A stretch of 64,000 nt of DNA. It comes from Nitrospira lenta. GTDB taxonomy: Bacteria; Nitrospirota; Nitrospiria; Nitrospirales; Nitrospiraceae. This document shows, piece after piece, positions 34,449-42,053 of this stretch. Made by a program: the position numbers and the translations under genes. Each line of letters starts with the position of its first letter. Position 1 is the first letter of the stretch. The DNA is taken from positions 682,001-746,000 of the forward strand of contig NZ_OUNR01000001.1 in NCBI RefSeq assembly GCF_900403705.1. The letters are read 5' to 3'. The notes below the pieces were generated by a model. It did not search any database. It worked only from the letters and a program-made list of their open reading frames with translations, and was not told the DNA's origin.

Positions 34449-35873
34449 CTATGCACGAGATCTTGCTGACGGACGAATCACCCACAACATCAGCGCAGTG
34501 AAGACCAGAGAGCCGGCTGACGCCATCCAGAGAAACCAATCCAACTTGCCGACCACCGCCGCGATCAGGACGATCACGGAAAAATCACGGCTGGCGACAT
34601 TCTTCAGCATGAACTCAGACCAGGCCGCATGGATCGGCGTCTTCCACCCACTCGCCGCCTTGATCTTCTGGGCCCGAGTCACCAAGACGAAAGACGCGGC
34701 GTTGCCGAGCACGGCAGCCGCACCCAACGCGAGCGGAATCCAGGCATCGGCCTGCCCGGCTGCTTGCTGGTACGCCCCCACGGCAATTCCGGCGAAGATG
34801 GCCATATGCACGACGTTGTCCATCGCGATATCGAGCCAGGCGCCGAACGCCGACTCCGTGAATGTGAGCCGGGCCACTTCCCCATCACAACAATCGATCA
34901 CCGCCGCAAATTGGAACAACAGCGCCGCCACAATAGCCGCTTCATACGTCCCAAGCCCAAATCCCACGGCGGCCAAGAGCCCAAGGACGGTCGCCACCAT
35001 CGTAATGGCGTTGGGGGAAGCCCCTATGGCCAGGAAGATTCGGGTGAACCAGCGAGAGACCTTGCGATTGAAGTAGCGATCGACGAATCCCTCGAACTCA
35101 CCTTTGAGCGAAGAGAATAACTTCCGTTCAGCGGCCGGAACCTCGGCCTGCGTCCGCACATCCTGATACCACTGCGAGGGATGCCCGTCCGTCCGCAGCA
35201 CCCGAACCCGTCCGTCGATTGCGGCCTGCTCAATCCATCGCCGAATCGGCATGGTTCCTGGAGGGGTGTGAGTCTCCTGCGCCGCGGCCATAAGACCGGC
35301 CGGCAGAACCAGAACATCCGCCGCAACCAGCAGCGCATCTTCGGCCCGGGACGATCCGAGGGCGAGAAGCCGTTCGGCCTGCACTTTGACCGAAACCCGC
35401 CAATCTCCTGCTGCCCGCTGCATGACCGGCTGCGCCACCAGAATCGCCTGTCCCTCTTGCACTCCGCGGCGCAGACTTTCGATCAGGCCGCGCGAGAACA
35501 CGCCGCGCACGCTCGCGACCAGGCAGAATCCATGAACTTCCGCCGCCATCGCTTCCCAGGTGCGCGGATCATCGAGCGGGAACTCCCGAATCGGCATCCA
35601 CCGCACAGGGATCGTCACGCGCGGCCCACGGCCTAACGCCTGCTTGAGTTGGTCTTCTTCAGGACCGGCGAGCACGATCAATTGCCGGATGCCGGCCCGC
35701 TGCAACGTGAGCACGGCGCGTTGAAACAGCCCGATCCCCACGACCTGCGTCAGAGGACCGGCACTGCCGGGGACACGTTCTAGGGATTCGCCGAAGACAC
35801 TGACCGACGGCAGCAGAATGGCGGTCGCCAGTCCCTGAACTTCCGCGCGATGTTGGATGAGACTTTCACTCAT
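34449..35873 (-). CDS. nucleotidyltransferase-like domain fused to CDP-alcohol phosphotransferase
   Basis: A 474-aa fusion. The C-terminal half (from about residue 255) is a CDP-alcohol phosphatidyltransferase with the full signature DGx2ARx8Gx3Dx3D, read as DGEVAR ... G ... D ... D in the VIDCCDGEVAR / FGAWLDIAMDN region, plus several membrane helices. The N-terminal half has the fold pattern of NTP transferases (LFQRAVLTLQRAGIRQLIVL) but lacks the GxGxRL...K signature. The architecture resembles inositol-phosphate cytidylyltransferase/DIPP synthase fusions. Here, next to a PntC-like gene, it probably moves a phosphonate or phospho group from a CDP/CMP donor to a lipid or glycan alcohol. The start is uncertain: ATG 35873 or GTG 35906. 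Confidence 0.8.
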   Translation of the reverse strand: MSESLIQHRAEVQGLATAILLPSVSVFGESLERVPGSAGPLTQVVGIGLFQRAVLTLQRAGIRQLIVLAGPEEDQLKQALGRGPRVTIPVRWMPIREFPLDDPRTWEAMAAEVHGFCLVASVRGVFSRGLIESLRRGVQEGQAILVAQPVMQRAAGDWRVSVKVQAERLLALGSSRAEDALLVAADVLVLPAGLMAAAQETHTPPGTMPIRRWIEQAAIDGRVRVLRTDGHPSQWYQDVRTQAEVPAAERKLFSSLKGEFEGFVDRYFNRKVSRWFTRIFLAIGASPNAITMVATVLGLLAAVGFGLGTYEAAIVAALLFQFAAVIDCCDGEVARLTFTESAFGAWLDIAMDNVVHMAIFAGIAVGAYQQAAGQADAWIPLALGAAAVLGNAASFVLVTRAQKIKAASGWKTPIHAAWSEFMLKNVASRDFSVIVLIAAVVGKLDWFLWMASAGSLVFTALMLWVIRPSARSRA

Positions 35874-35940
35874 TGGATAACTCGGCGCTCGCTGTGCGTC
35901 ATGCACAGAACCGATGAAACATCACACACACATCAATGTC

Positions 35941-36660
35941 CTAGAACCTTGGCAGGACCTCTCGCTCCGCCTTCGTCACATCTTCCGGAAAATCGATCTC
36001 GGTCCACGGCAATCCGCCGATTTTTTCATGCCCGACCTTCACGTCGCGGAAGAAATCGATCAGCGCGTCTTCATACTCCATCTGCCAGGCTTCCCGATCG
36101 ACAAACTTCCGGAGCGAGGCGACGACATGCGGCGAGTCGGCTTGCCGGACCTTGAGAAACCCTACGCCTTCACCGGCATACTCATACCGCAGCGGCATGG
36201 TTTTCGTCAGCGCGATCACCCGCCCGCCTTCGACCACAACCATGCATTCTTCACCGGTCTGCTTGACCGATTCATCCATCAGCAGCGCATTCTCGTAGGG
36301 CGAACTCACCAGGCGCTGTAAGATTTCACGATGAAAGAGCACGTCGGCATCCATGACGATGGCATTATCGGTAAACGCCGTCTTGGCGATCCACAACGAC
36401 GAGATACTGCCTCGATGGAACTCCTCGTTGACCAGAAAATTGACCCGCACGCCGCAGGCATCGGATTCGACGGCCGCGCGAATCATCTCCTGCTTGTAGC
36501 CCACGACGATATCGGCCTGCCGAATCCCCACGCTCGCCAGCGCGGTCAGATACCGGTGCAGCAAGGTCTGGCCCCCGAGCTTGATGAGACACTTTGGATG
36601 ATGCTGAGTCACGGGCCAAAGCCGCTTACCGACGCCCGCTGCCAGAATGATCGCCTTCAT
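35941..36660 (-). CDS. pntC: CTP:phosphonate (2-aminoethylphosphonate) cytidylyltransferase, PntC/LicC-like
   Basis: A 239-aa nucleotidyltransferase with the intact signature MKAIILAAGVGKRLWPVTQHHPKC (GxGxRL, then P and K at residues 1-24), the metal Asp in IVMDADVLFHREIL near residue 105, NEEFHRGSISSLW near 80, and a C-terminal EIDFPEDVTKAE segment with a further conserved Asp. The family includes phosphocholine (LicC) and aminoethylphosphonate (PntC) cytidylyltransferases. The ATGA overlap with an AEP transaminase gene strongly favours AEP as substrate, giving CMP-AEP. The gene symbol rests on context as well as sequence. Confidence 0.78.
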   Translation of the reverse strand: MKAIILAAGVGKRLWPVTQHHPKCLIKLGGQTLLHRYLTALASVGIRQADIVVGYKQEMIRAAVESDACGVRVNFLVNEEFHRGSISSLWIAKTAFTDNAIVMDADVLFHREILQRLVSSPYENALLMDESVKQTGEECMVVVEGGRVIALTKTMPLRYEYAGEGVGFLKVRQADSPHVVASLRKFVDREAWQMEYEDALIDFFRDVKVGHEKIGGLPWTEIDFPEDVTKAEREVLPRF

Positions 36661-37739
36661 GCCGGTTTACAGGCCTGTTCGAAAGCGTCGAGAAATCCCG
36701 TCAACTGCGCTTCGGTCAACGCGCCCATATTGGCCACGCGGAAAATCTTGCTTTCCAATTGCCCCTGTCCTGCATAGATGACATAGCCCTGCGCCTTGAG
36801 GCGGTCATGCAACTGCTCGTAGGTCACGCCGTCGGGAAGCGAATAGGCCGTAATGGTGTTCGACTGGCGCTCGGGCGTCAGCATCGGCTTGACTCCGAGC
36901 TTGGCCATGCGCGCGCGAATCAAGGTCGCCGCCTTCTTATAGCGTTGAATCCGGTTGGCCACGCCTTCTTCCAGCAACTCGCTCAGCGCTTCATCAAAAC
37001 CATAGAACGCCTGCACCGCCGGCGTGAACGGAATCATGCCGCGGCCTTGGTCATCGACATAATGCGTGAGGTGAAGATACCACGACCGTTTCGGATACTG
37101 GCGCATCCGCTCCAGGAACCCCTTGCGCACCAGCACGAACGACACACCGGGGAATCCCTGAATACATTTGCCGGCCGTCCCCGCCACCATATAGATGTGC
37201 GACCCGGCGATATCGATGGTTTCTCCGCCCAACCCGCTGACGGCATCGAGAATGAACGCGCGGTTCTGACTGTCGACGACGTCAGCAATCTCTTTCACCG
37301 GATTGATCAGACCGGTAGTGGTTTCATGATGGACCATCGCGACGGCATGCACTTCGGGATGCTGCCGCAACGCGAGACGGAGACGCTCCGGATCCGGCCT
37401 GGCGGTCCACTCGTACTTGAGCTCAGACACGCCCAGCCGGTGCAGCCCGACCATCTGCGACAGCCGCTCCCCGTAGACGCCGTTATTCAGCACCAGCACC
37501 CGCTTGCCGTGAGGGATGGCGGACATCAGGGCGGACTCGACCGCAGCGGTGCCGGAGCCGGTGATGAGCACGGCGGCATACTCGGCTTCCGCCCCAGGCA
37601 CGAAAGCCTTCAGCAACTTGTCTTGAATCCGGAGCTGCAGCTCGGTGAATTCCGATTCCCGATGGCAGATATCCGGACGCAACAACGCCTGCCGGACACG
37701 CTCGGACACATTGACGGGGCCTGGATTAAGAAGAATCAT
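36657..37739 (-). CDS. phnW: 2-aminoethylphosphonate:pyruvate aminotransferase-like (PhnW/AEPT)
   Basis: A 360-aa class V PLP aminotransferase. It opens with MILLNPGPVNVSERVRQALL, has ITGSGTAAVESAL (cofactor phosphate loop) near residue 60, VHHETTTGLINPV near 140, FILDAVSGLGGE (Asp that contacts the PLP ring) near 170, and AGTAGKCIQGFPGVSFVLVR with the Schiff-base Lys near 195. The KCIQG...P segment is characteristic of PhnW. In a biosynthetic setting it aminates phosphonoacetaldehyde to 2-aminoethylphosphonate. Decarboxylase genes lie upstream and a cytidylyltransferase overlaps downstream, which fits biosynthesis rather than degradation. Confidence 0.85.
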   Translation of the reverse strand: MILLNPGPVNVSERVRQALLRPDICHRESEFTELQLRIQDKLLKAFVPGAEAEYAAVLITGSGTAAVESALMSAIPHGKRVLVLNNGVYGERLSQMVGLHRLGVSELKYEWTARPDPERLRLALRQHPEVHAVAMVHHETTTGLINPVKEIADVVDSQNRAFILDAVSGLGGETIDIAGSHIYMVAGTAGKCIQGFPGVSFVLVRKGFLERMRQYPKRSWYLHLTHYVDDQGRGMIPFTPAVQAFYGFDEALSELLEEGVANRIQRYKKAATLIRARMAKLGVKPMLTPERQSNTITAYSLPDGVTYEQLHDRLKAQGYVIYAGQGQLESKIFRVANMGALTEAQLTGFLDAFEQACKPA

Positions 37740-37817
37740 TTGTCCCTTCAGCCCTCAGTCGCCAGTTCCCGGCAATCAGTTCGTGAGCGCTGATTGCCGA
37801 CTACCGAAGTCTGATGG

Positions 37818-38396
37818 CTAGTTGATGGCCTGCATAAACCGCTTGGTGATGTCCGGCGGCTCATGGAGCACCCGCCCGGCATCTTCGGCGAACTCGTTGA
37901 CCTTAATCAGCAACATGCTCGGCCCGTCTTTCTTCAACATATCTTTGAACTCGTAGACGAGGTCCTCACGGTCAAGCACGCGCTCCACATTCACATATCC
38001 AGCCGCCTTGGCCACCTTTTCCAGCGGCACCACATTCGAAATGGTCGGTTGGTTGCCGGTCGTTCCATACACTTCGTTATCGAACACCACGTGAATGAAA
38101 TTCTTCGGCTTCAAGGCTCCGACCGTCGCGAGAGTCCCCATCCCCATCAGCACATTCCCGTCGCCGTCGAACGTGACGACCTGCTTATTCGGCTTGGCCA
38201 AGGCCACACCCAGTGCGATAGCCGGGGCATTGCCCATGGAACCGATCATATAGAAATGCGTCGGACGATCCGCAATCTTGTGCACCTCGCGCGAGGGAAA
38301 GCCGTTGCAGACGATCACCGGTTGATCGGTCAATAATTCAAGCAGTGCGGCCAATGCCTGCGCCCGACTGATCAGCGTCCCCTCTTCAGGTCTCAT
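37818..38396 (-). CDS. phosphonopyruvate decarboxylase, TPP-binding (beta/C-terminal) subunit
   Basis: A 192-aa C-terminal half of a thiamine-diphosphate decarboxylase. The ThDP motif GDG...N is visible as VVTFDGDGNVLMGMG to FDNEVYGTTG (about residues 90-125). Together with the upstream 165-aa protein it covers the length of a normal Ppd/AepY chain, or of the ComD/ComE sulfopyruvate decarboxylase pair. The start ATG 38396 overlaps the stop of the alpha subunit (ATGA), so the two should be made in equal amounts. PhnW and PntC neighbours favour phosphonopyruvate over sulfopyruvate. Confidence 0.82.
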   Translation of the reverse strand: MRPEEGTLISRAQALAALLELLTDQPVIVCNGFPSREVHKIADRPTHFYMIGSMGNAPAIALGVALAKPNKQVVTFDGDGNVLMGMGTLATVGALKPKNFIHVVFDNEVYGTTGNQPTISNVVPLEKVAKAAGYVNVERVLDREDLVYEFKDMLKKDGPSMLLIKVNEFAEDAGRVLHEPPDITKRFMQAIN

Positions 38397-38890
38397 GGAT
38401 GCAACCCTTTCACGACACCCTTGGTAATCACCAGTGCAACGGGAATGCGTTGTTTCATAAAGGTCTCGGCCACCCACTTGAAATCTTCGACCGCGGTTTT
38501 CTCGGTCAAGGTCCGGTGCGGAATCTTCATGATATCGAGGAATTGCGGCATGACCTCACCCATCACCAGATGCTCCGGTGCATCCTTGCCGCCCTGGCCC
38601 CGCCAGGACACGATCAAGATACAGGGCTGCCGGTAAATCATATTCAATGAGATCAGCGTATTGAGGGAGGTCCCGAGTCCTGAATTCTGCATCAGTACGG
38701 CAGGCACTTTCCCCGCCATATAGGCACCGGCAGCCATCCCCACTGCTTCATCTTCCCGCACGGCCGGCGTATAGAGCCGCCGCACCATCAGTTCGGCAAT
38801 AATGCCGCCCAGAATCGAATCGGGAACTCCGGTAAAGAAATCGACCCCCATATCTTGCAGTGCCTGAACGAATGCATCGCTTTCAATCAT
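38393..38890 (-). CDS. phosphonopyruvate decarboxylase, alpha/N-terminal subunit
   Basis: A 165-aa ThDP-enzyme PYR domain with FFTGVPDSILGGIIAEL near residue 18 and AVREDEAVGMAAGAYMAGK near 45, where the Glu activates the ThDP ring. SLNTLISLNMIYRQPCILIVSWRG follows. It is the first gene of the phosphonate operon: a TTGAGA-N18-TATAAT promoter lies about 70 bases upstream. It converts phosphonopyruvate to phosphonoacetaldehyde with the beta subunit, the step that pulls the unfavourable PEP mutase reaction. The mutase gene itself is not in the window. Confidence 0.82.
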   Translation of the reverse strand: MIESDAFVQALQDMGVDFFTGVPDSILGGIIAELMVRRLYTPAVREDEAVGMAAGAYMAGKVPAVLMQNSGLGTSLNTLISLNMIYRQPCILIVSWRGQGGKDAPEHLVMGEVMPQFLDIMKIPHRTLTEKTAVEDFKWVAETFMKQRIPVALVITKGVVKGLHP

Positions 38891-38962
38891 CTCGCTCCCG
38901 ATCTGTTATCGATACCGATCGCTGATCCGGCTCGCACGCGACCCGAATCCAAAATCCGGCGC

Positions 38963-38992
38963 ATTATAAGACAGGGCTGCGCGTATTCTCAA
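38963..38992 (-). promoter_or_regulatory. sigma70-like promoter of the phosphonate operon
   Basis: Read on the minus strand: TTGAGA (38992-38987), 18 bases, TATAAT (38968-38963). The predicted start of transcription is near 38956, giving a leader of about 65 bases before the decarboxylase ATG. Five of six bases match the -35 consensus and all six match the -10. Confidence 0.65.
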
Positions 38993-39051
38993 CAAACCAT
39001 CCGGTTGCGCCGGCCTCGAGGTCGTGGTAGCGTGCGAGGATGGATCGCTTT

Positions 39052-39057
39052 TAGAAT
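39052..39057 (+). promoter_or_regulatory. possible -10 element for the secreted-protein pair
   Basis: TAGAAT, 13 bases before the ATG at 39071. No good -35 box and no ribosome-binding site are seen, so the message would have a very short leader. Confidence 0.35.
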
Positions 39058-39070
39058 ACCGCGCGACACC

Positions 39071-39595
39071 ATGGCTAACCGGCTGCTCTACCATCTCCTC
39101 CTCGGGCTTATCTCTGTTTCCAGCGCGCTGTACGCATTGCCGGTCTCTGCGGTCCCCATGATCAACGACCCGAACGGGTTTCAGAACATCAGTTGGGGCA
39201 CCGCGCTGGCCGGACGTGCTGGAATGACTCCGTCGAGGACCGGCTCTCATATCACCGAATATCGCTCCACAGCCAGTCCTGCAACCTTTGCCGGGGCTGA
39301 GATGACCAGCATCCTGCTCCTCTCGATCGACGATCAATTCGCCCGCGTGACCATTCGTTACCAGGGGGAGCAGACCCATGCCCAAGTTATGCGGTTCCTC
39401 GAGACAGAATTCGGACCGCTGGAGCGTATCCCCGGGCAGATGGCACGGGGACTGAATCAGCAATATAATTGGCGTGGGCCGGAAACTGAAATCAATGTGA
39501 CCTATCAAGCCAGCACCGAACGCGGATTTATCTTCATCGACAGCCGCACACTGGCGCCGCGATTCAACGATTACATTACGGATTCCGCCGAGTAA
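39071..39595 (+). CDS. secreted hypothetical protein, tandem paralogue 1
   Basis: A 174-aa protein with a signal peptide (hydrophobic LLYHLLLGLISVSSALYA, likely cleaved after ALPVSA-type sequence near residue 24). The mature part begins VPMINDPNGFQNISWGTAL and has a core RVTIRYQGEQTHAQVMRFLETEFGPLERIPGQ followed by a strand-rich end FIFIDSRTL. I do not recognise the family. The adjacent gene encodes a clear paralogue. The start at 39071 is chosen by the signal peptide; the frame is open earlier. Divergent from the phosphonate operon. Confidence 0.7.
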   Translation: MANRLLYHLLLGLISVSSALYALPVSAVPMINDPNGFQNISWGTALAGRAGMTPSRTGSHITEYRSTASPATFAGAEMTSILLLSIDDQFARVTIRYQGEQTHAQVMRFLETEFGPLERIPGQMARGLNQQYNWRGPETEINVTYQASTERGFIFIDSRTLAPRFNDYITDSAE

Positions 39596-39611
39596 GGAAA
39601 GCTGAACCATC

Positions 39612-40127
39612 ATGAACCGCTTCCCATTGTGCGTAGCCACCCTGCTGCTCGGACTTCTACTCCCATCAGGGCTGACGCTCGCCGTCCCGATTCTCAACGA
39701 CCCCAACGGGTTTGAAGGGCTGCCCTGGGAGTCCACGCTGACGGAAGGCGATCAGTTCACCAAAGTCGAAGAGGCGGGACGGCTGCTCTCCTATGAGTTG
39801 AAAGCCGGGCACCCGACACTCGGAACGATTCCGGTCGAGGTGCTGCGCTACACCACCTTCGATGGAAAATTCGGCCGCGTGCTCGTCCGCTACCAAGGCA
39901 AAGATACGCACGAACAGATCCTAGCCTATCTGCAAACCCAATACGGTCCGCTCGATCGCACGCCGGGGCAGATTACGGTCGGCCCGATCCGCGTCTATGC
40001 CTGGCATGGGTTCGACACGGAAATTACGCTCCGGTACGAGTCTCGAATCGAGCGGGGGGTGATTTTTTTCGAAAGCCGCATCCTGCGAGAAAAACTCTCG
40101 GAAGGAAACTCAGGAACGGTATTCTGA
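39612..40127 (+). CDS. secreted hypothetical protein, tandem paralogue 2
   Basis: A 171-aa protein with signal peptide FPLCVATLLLGLLLPSGLTLA. Shared with its upstream paralogue are ILNDPNGFEGLPWESTL, RVLVRYQGKDTHEQILAYLQ, YGPLDRTPGQI and a FFESRIL end. An AAGGAAAG site lies about ten bases before the ATG, and the gene follows its paralogue by 16 bases, so they are co-transcribed. The fold may be a small periplasmic sensor or binding domain; the function is unknown. Confidence 0.72.
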   Translation: MNRFPLCVATLLLGLLLPSGLTLAVPILNDPNGFEGLPWESTLTEGDQFTKVEEAGRLLSYELKAGHPTLGTIPVEVLRYTTFDGKFGRVLVRYQGKDTHEQILAYLQTQYGPLDRTPGQITVGPIRVYAWHGFDTEITLRYESRIERGVIFFESRILREKLSEGNSGTVF

Positions 40128-40296
40128 CAACAGTTTTCCACACCCCATACAGCAGGATTCCCACCGCCCGGACGCCGATGCCCTGCCGAGAACCGTAGCT
40201 CCACCCCAGATTCACCAATCGTTGGCTTTCCAATCCATTTTCATCCATAGTCGCCGATAGCGCCGAAGCGACTGGCATCCCTCATGCCCTCTGAAA

Positions 40297-40314
40297 GAGG
40301 GGGAATGCCCCCTC
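40297..40314. other. G/C hairpin in the leader region of a PilZ gene
   Basis: GAGGGGG, four bases, CCCCCTC form a perfect seven-pair stem. It lies in the 290-base gap between the secreted pair and the PilZ gene at 40418. It could end the upstream transcript or act on the downstream one. A possible promoter (TGTCAA at 40326, TATACA at 40347) follows it, with a short spacer of 15. Confidence 0.35.
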
Positions 40315-40417
40315 CCCCTTGGGTATGTCAAATGCGCCTCGCTCGCTATACAGTCAGACAACGAAACAGCCGACAAGGGTAGACGCATCGCCACATCGAA
40401 CTTGCTTAGAGGCCTCT

Positions 40418-40834
40418 ATGAAAAATCCATTCTCTGAATCACCGAAACAGATGCGGCCGGCCTATTCCAGCCTGGACAAACGCTATACCGAACGGCTCGC
40501 GATCAGCTGTCCCGTCCGATACAAAGGCGACATCCCCAGTCAACCGCACGCCGGACAGGGACTGACCAAAGATATCTCCCTATCGGGATGCAAAATCATC
40601 AGCGATCACCCAGTCACTCGGGGCACCCTCCTCAGTCTTACAATCGACCTTCCCGACGGGGGAAGACCACTGTCCCTCACCTCCGCACATGTCGTCTGGG
40701 TATCAGGGTGCCAGTTCTCCGTTCGGTTCATGCAGGTTTCACAAGACCAACGGAAACGGCTACAAACATATATCTGGAAAAACATCTCGCATACGACTGT
40801 TCACAACCAACGGCCCCGATTCAGACTAGTCTAA
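40418..40834 (+). CDS. PilZ domain protein (array member 1)
   Basis: A 138-aa PilZ protein with RxxxR (RYTER) at about residues 22-26 and DxSxxG (DISLSG) at about 54-59, then LTIDLPDGG and a VVWVSGCQFSVRF strand. All residues expected for c-di-GMP binding are present. First of four PilZ genes in the same direction within 2.1 kb. No output domain is fused, so it must act by binding a partner. A strong hairpin 27 bases after the stop separates it from the other three. Confidence 0.8.
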   Translation: MKNPFSESPKQMRPAYSSLDKRYTERLAISCPVRYKGDIPSQPHAGQGLTKDISLSGCKIISDHPVTRGTLLSLTIDLPDGGRPLSLTSAHVVWVSGCQFSVRFMQVSQDQRKRLQTYIWKNISHTTVHNQRPRFRLV

Positions 40835-40860
40835 AAGCCCAACGATACTGCGGCTTCGCA

Positions 40861-40892
40861 AGGCCCCGGCGGTGATTTCACCGCCGGGGCCT
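40861..40892 (+). terminator. strong GC-rich terminator hairpin
   Basis: A perfect 15-base inverted repeat (AGGCCCCGGCGGTGA and its complement) separated by two bases, ending CCTTTG. It lies just after the first PilZ gene of the array. The T-run is short, but stem strength and position support an intrinsic terminator. Confidence 0.75.
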
Positions 40893-41062
40893 TTGCACAT
40901 CAGGAACGGGCAAGGCCCTGTCAAAATGACTCCTCCGGATCATGCCCAGCCGGTCAGGTTCCCCTCCATAATCTTCATATTCCGTCCATACCCGCAGATC
41001 TGATGCGAAGTAGCGCCAACCCCGACACGGCTGGCCAATATAGCCCCCCCTTCAGCATGACC

Positions 41063-41113
41063 CCATCACCCCCCGCCTAGGGGGCTGTCAAACCGCCTAC
41101 CTCGGGGTAGGGT
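41063..41113. promoter_or_regulatory. candidate regulatory region upstream of PilZ array members 2-4
   Basis: On the minus strand 41092-41076 reads TTTGACA-G-CCCCCTAGG, nearly identical to the -35 region of the promoter at 59497. On the plus strand an inverted repeat CCTACC-TCGG-GGTAGG spans 41096-41111. It sits about 110 bases before the PilZ gene at 41224. Whether it is a promoter in either direction or a binding site is open. The rest of the gap (40893-41223) holds nothing I recognise. Confidence 0.35.
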
Positions 41114-41223
41114 TACATCAACAGGATAACGCCAACGGCCCGCGAGAGGCCGGAAGGGAACCAGCCAGTGGAACAGGCAACGATAGGCACTGGGCACGGG
41201 AACAGAAAGAGAGACTTTGTACA

Positions 41224-41604
41224 ATGAGTTGGTGGAAATCAGACTCGGCAACCCTATCTTCAACACCTTCGAAAACGGCCCTTGCTGGAGCGGAGCGACG
41301 GCGGGATCCGCGGATCGGCGGGACCTTCAAGGTGCGGTATTCAGGCGCGGACGGCCAAAAGATTGTGATGGGATACGCGACCATCGTTGACCTTTGCCGC
41401 CATGGGTTCGGCCTCACGGGCGCCAGGGGACTCAAACAGGGGATGGAACTCGCCCTCTTTCTCGAACTGCCCGAGGCTGAACGCCCGCTCTGCATCCCCC
41501 AAGTTCGAGTCCTTTGGATGAATGGCCAGCGCTGCGGCATGCAGCTGCCCGCTCAGAAAATAGGAACGATGGATTGGATGGATGCCTTCCTGGACTGTCA
41601 CTAG
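41224..41604 (+). CDS. PilZ domain protein with altered DxSxxG motif (array member 2)
   Basis: A 126-aa PilZ protein. RxxxR is present (RRDPR, about residues 26-30), but the second motif reads DLCRHG, with Cys in place of the Ser of DxSxxG. The later strands (LALFLELPEAERPL, VRVLWMNGQRCGMQL) are normal. Ligand affinity could be reduced or altered. It is followed by two further PilZ genes with 36 and 14 bases between them, so the three look co-transcribed. Confidence 0.75.
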   Translation: MSWWKSDSATLSSTPSKTALAGAERRRDPRIGGTFKVRYSGADGQKIVMGYATIVDLCRHGFGLTGARGLKQGMELALFLELPEAERPLCIPQVRVLWMNGQRCGMQLPAQKIGTMDWMDAFLDCH

Positions 41605-41640
41605 ACCGAACCGCCCATCACGGCGTGAAAGGATCAGGCG

Positions 41641-42039
41641 ATGAAACCACAACCAGCTCTGAAAACACCGGGATTTTTCAATAGCCTCGCGGGGGAACGA
41701 CGGGAGATCGACCGCATTCCCCTCTCGTTTAGCCTGATGTATTCGGGGTCGCATGAAACCGACGCCATCATGGGCAATGGGACGGTCGTCGATATGTCGC
41801 GGGAAGGACTGGGAGTTCGCGGCACGCAACCGGTCACGGTCGACATGGAACTCACCCTCTTTCTCGCGCTGCCCGACAAGCAAGACCCGCTCTTTGTCAT
41901 TCAGGCCCAAGTCGCGTGGGTTACTGAACACCGGTTCGGTCTGCGGCGCAAGCAACAGAGTCCGGCCGCCTCAGAACATCGCCTACAGCGGTTTCTCCGG
42001 TCATTTTTTCACACGACTCGCCCCAGCGGGAAAGCCTAA
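41641..42039 (+). CDS. PilZ domain protein (array member 3)
   Basis: A 132-aa PilZ protein with RxxxR (REIDR near residue 21) and DxSxxG (DMSREG near 51), followed by LTLFLALPDKQDPLFVIQAQVAWV. It is most similar to array member 2 (shared 'ELxLFLxLP' strand), suggesting local duplication. It lacks any extra domain. Confidence 0.8.
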   Translation: MKPQPALKTPGFFNSLAGERREIDRIPLSFSLMYSGSHETDAIMGNGTVVDMSREGLGVRGTQPVTVDMELTLFLALPDKQDPLFVIQAQVAWVTEHRFGLRRKQQSPAASEHRLQRFLRSFFHTTRPSGKA

Positions 42040-42053
42040 CAGGAGCACCCACG

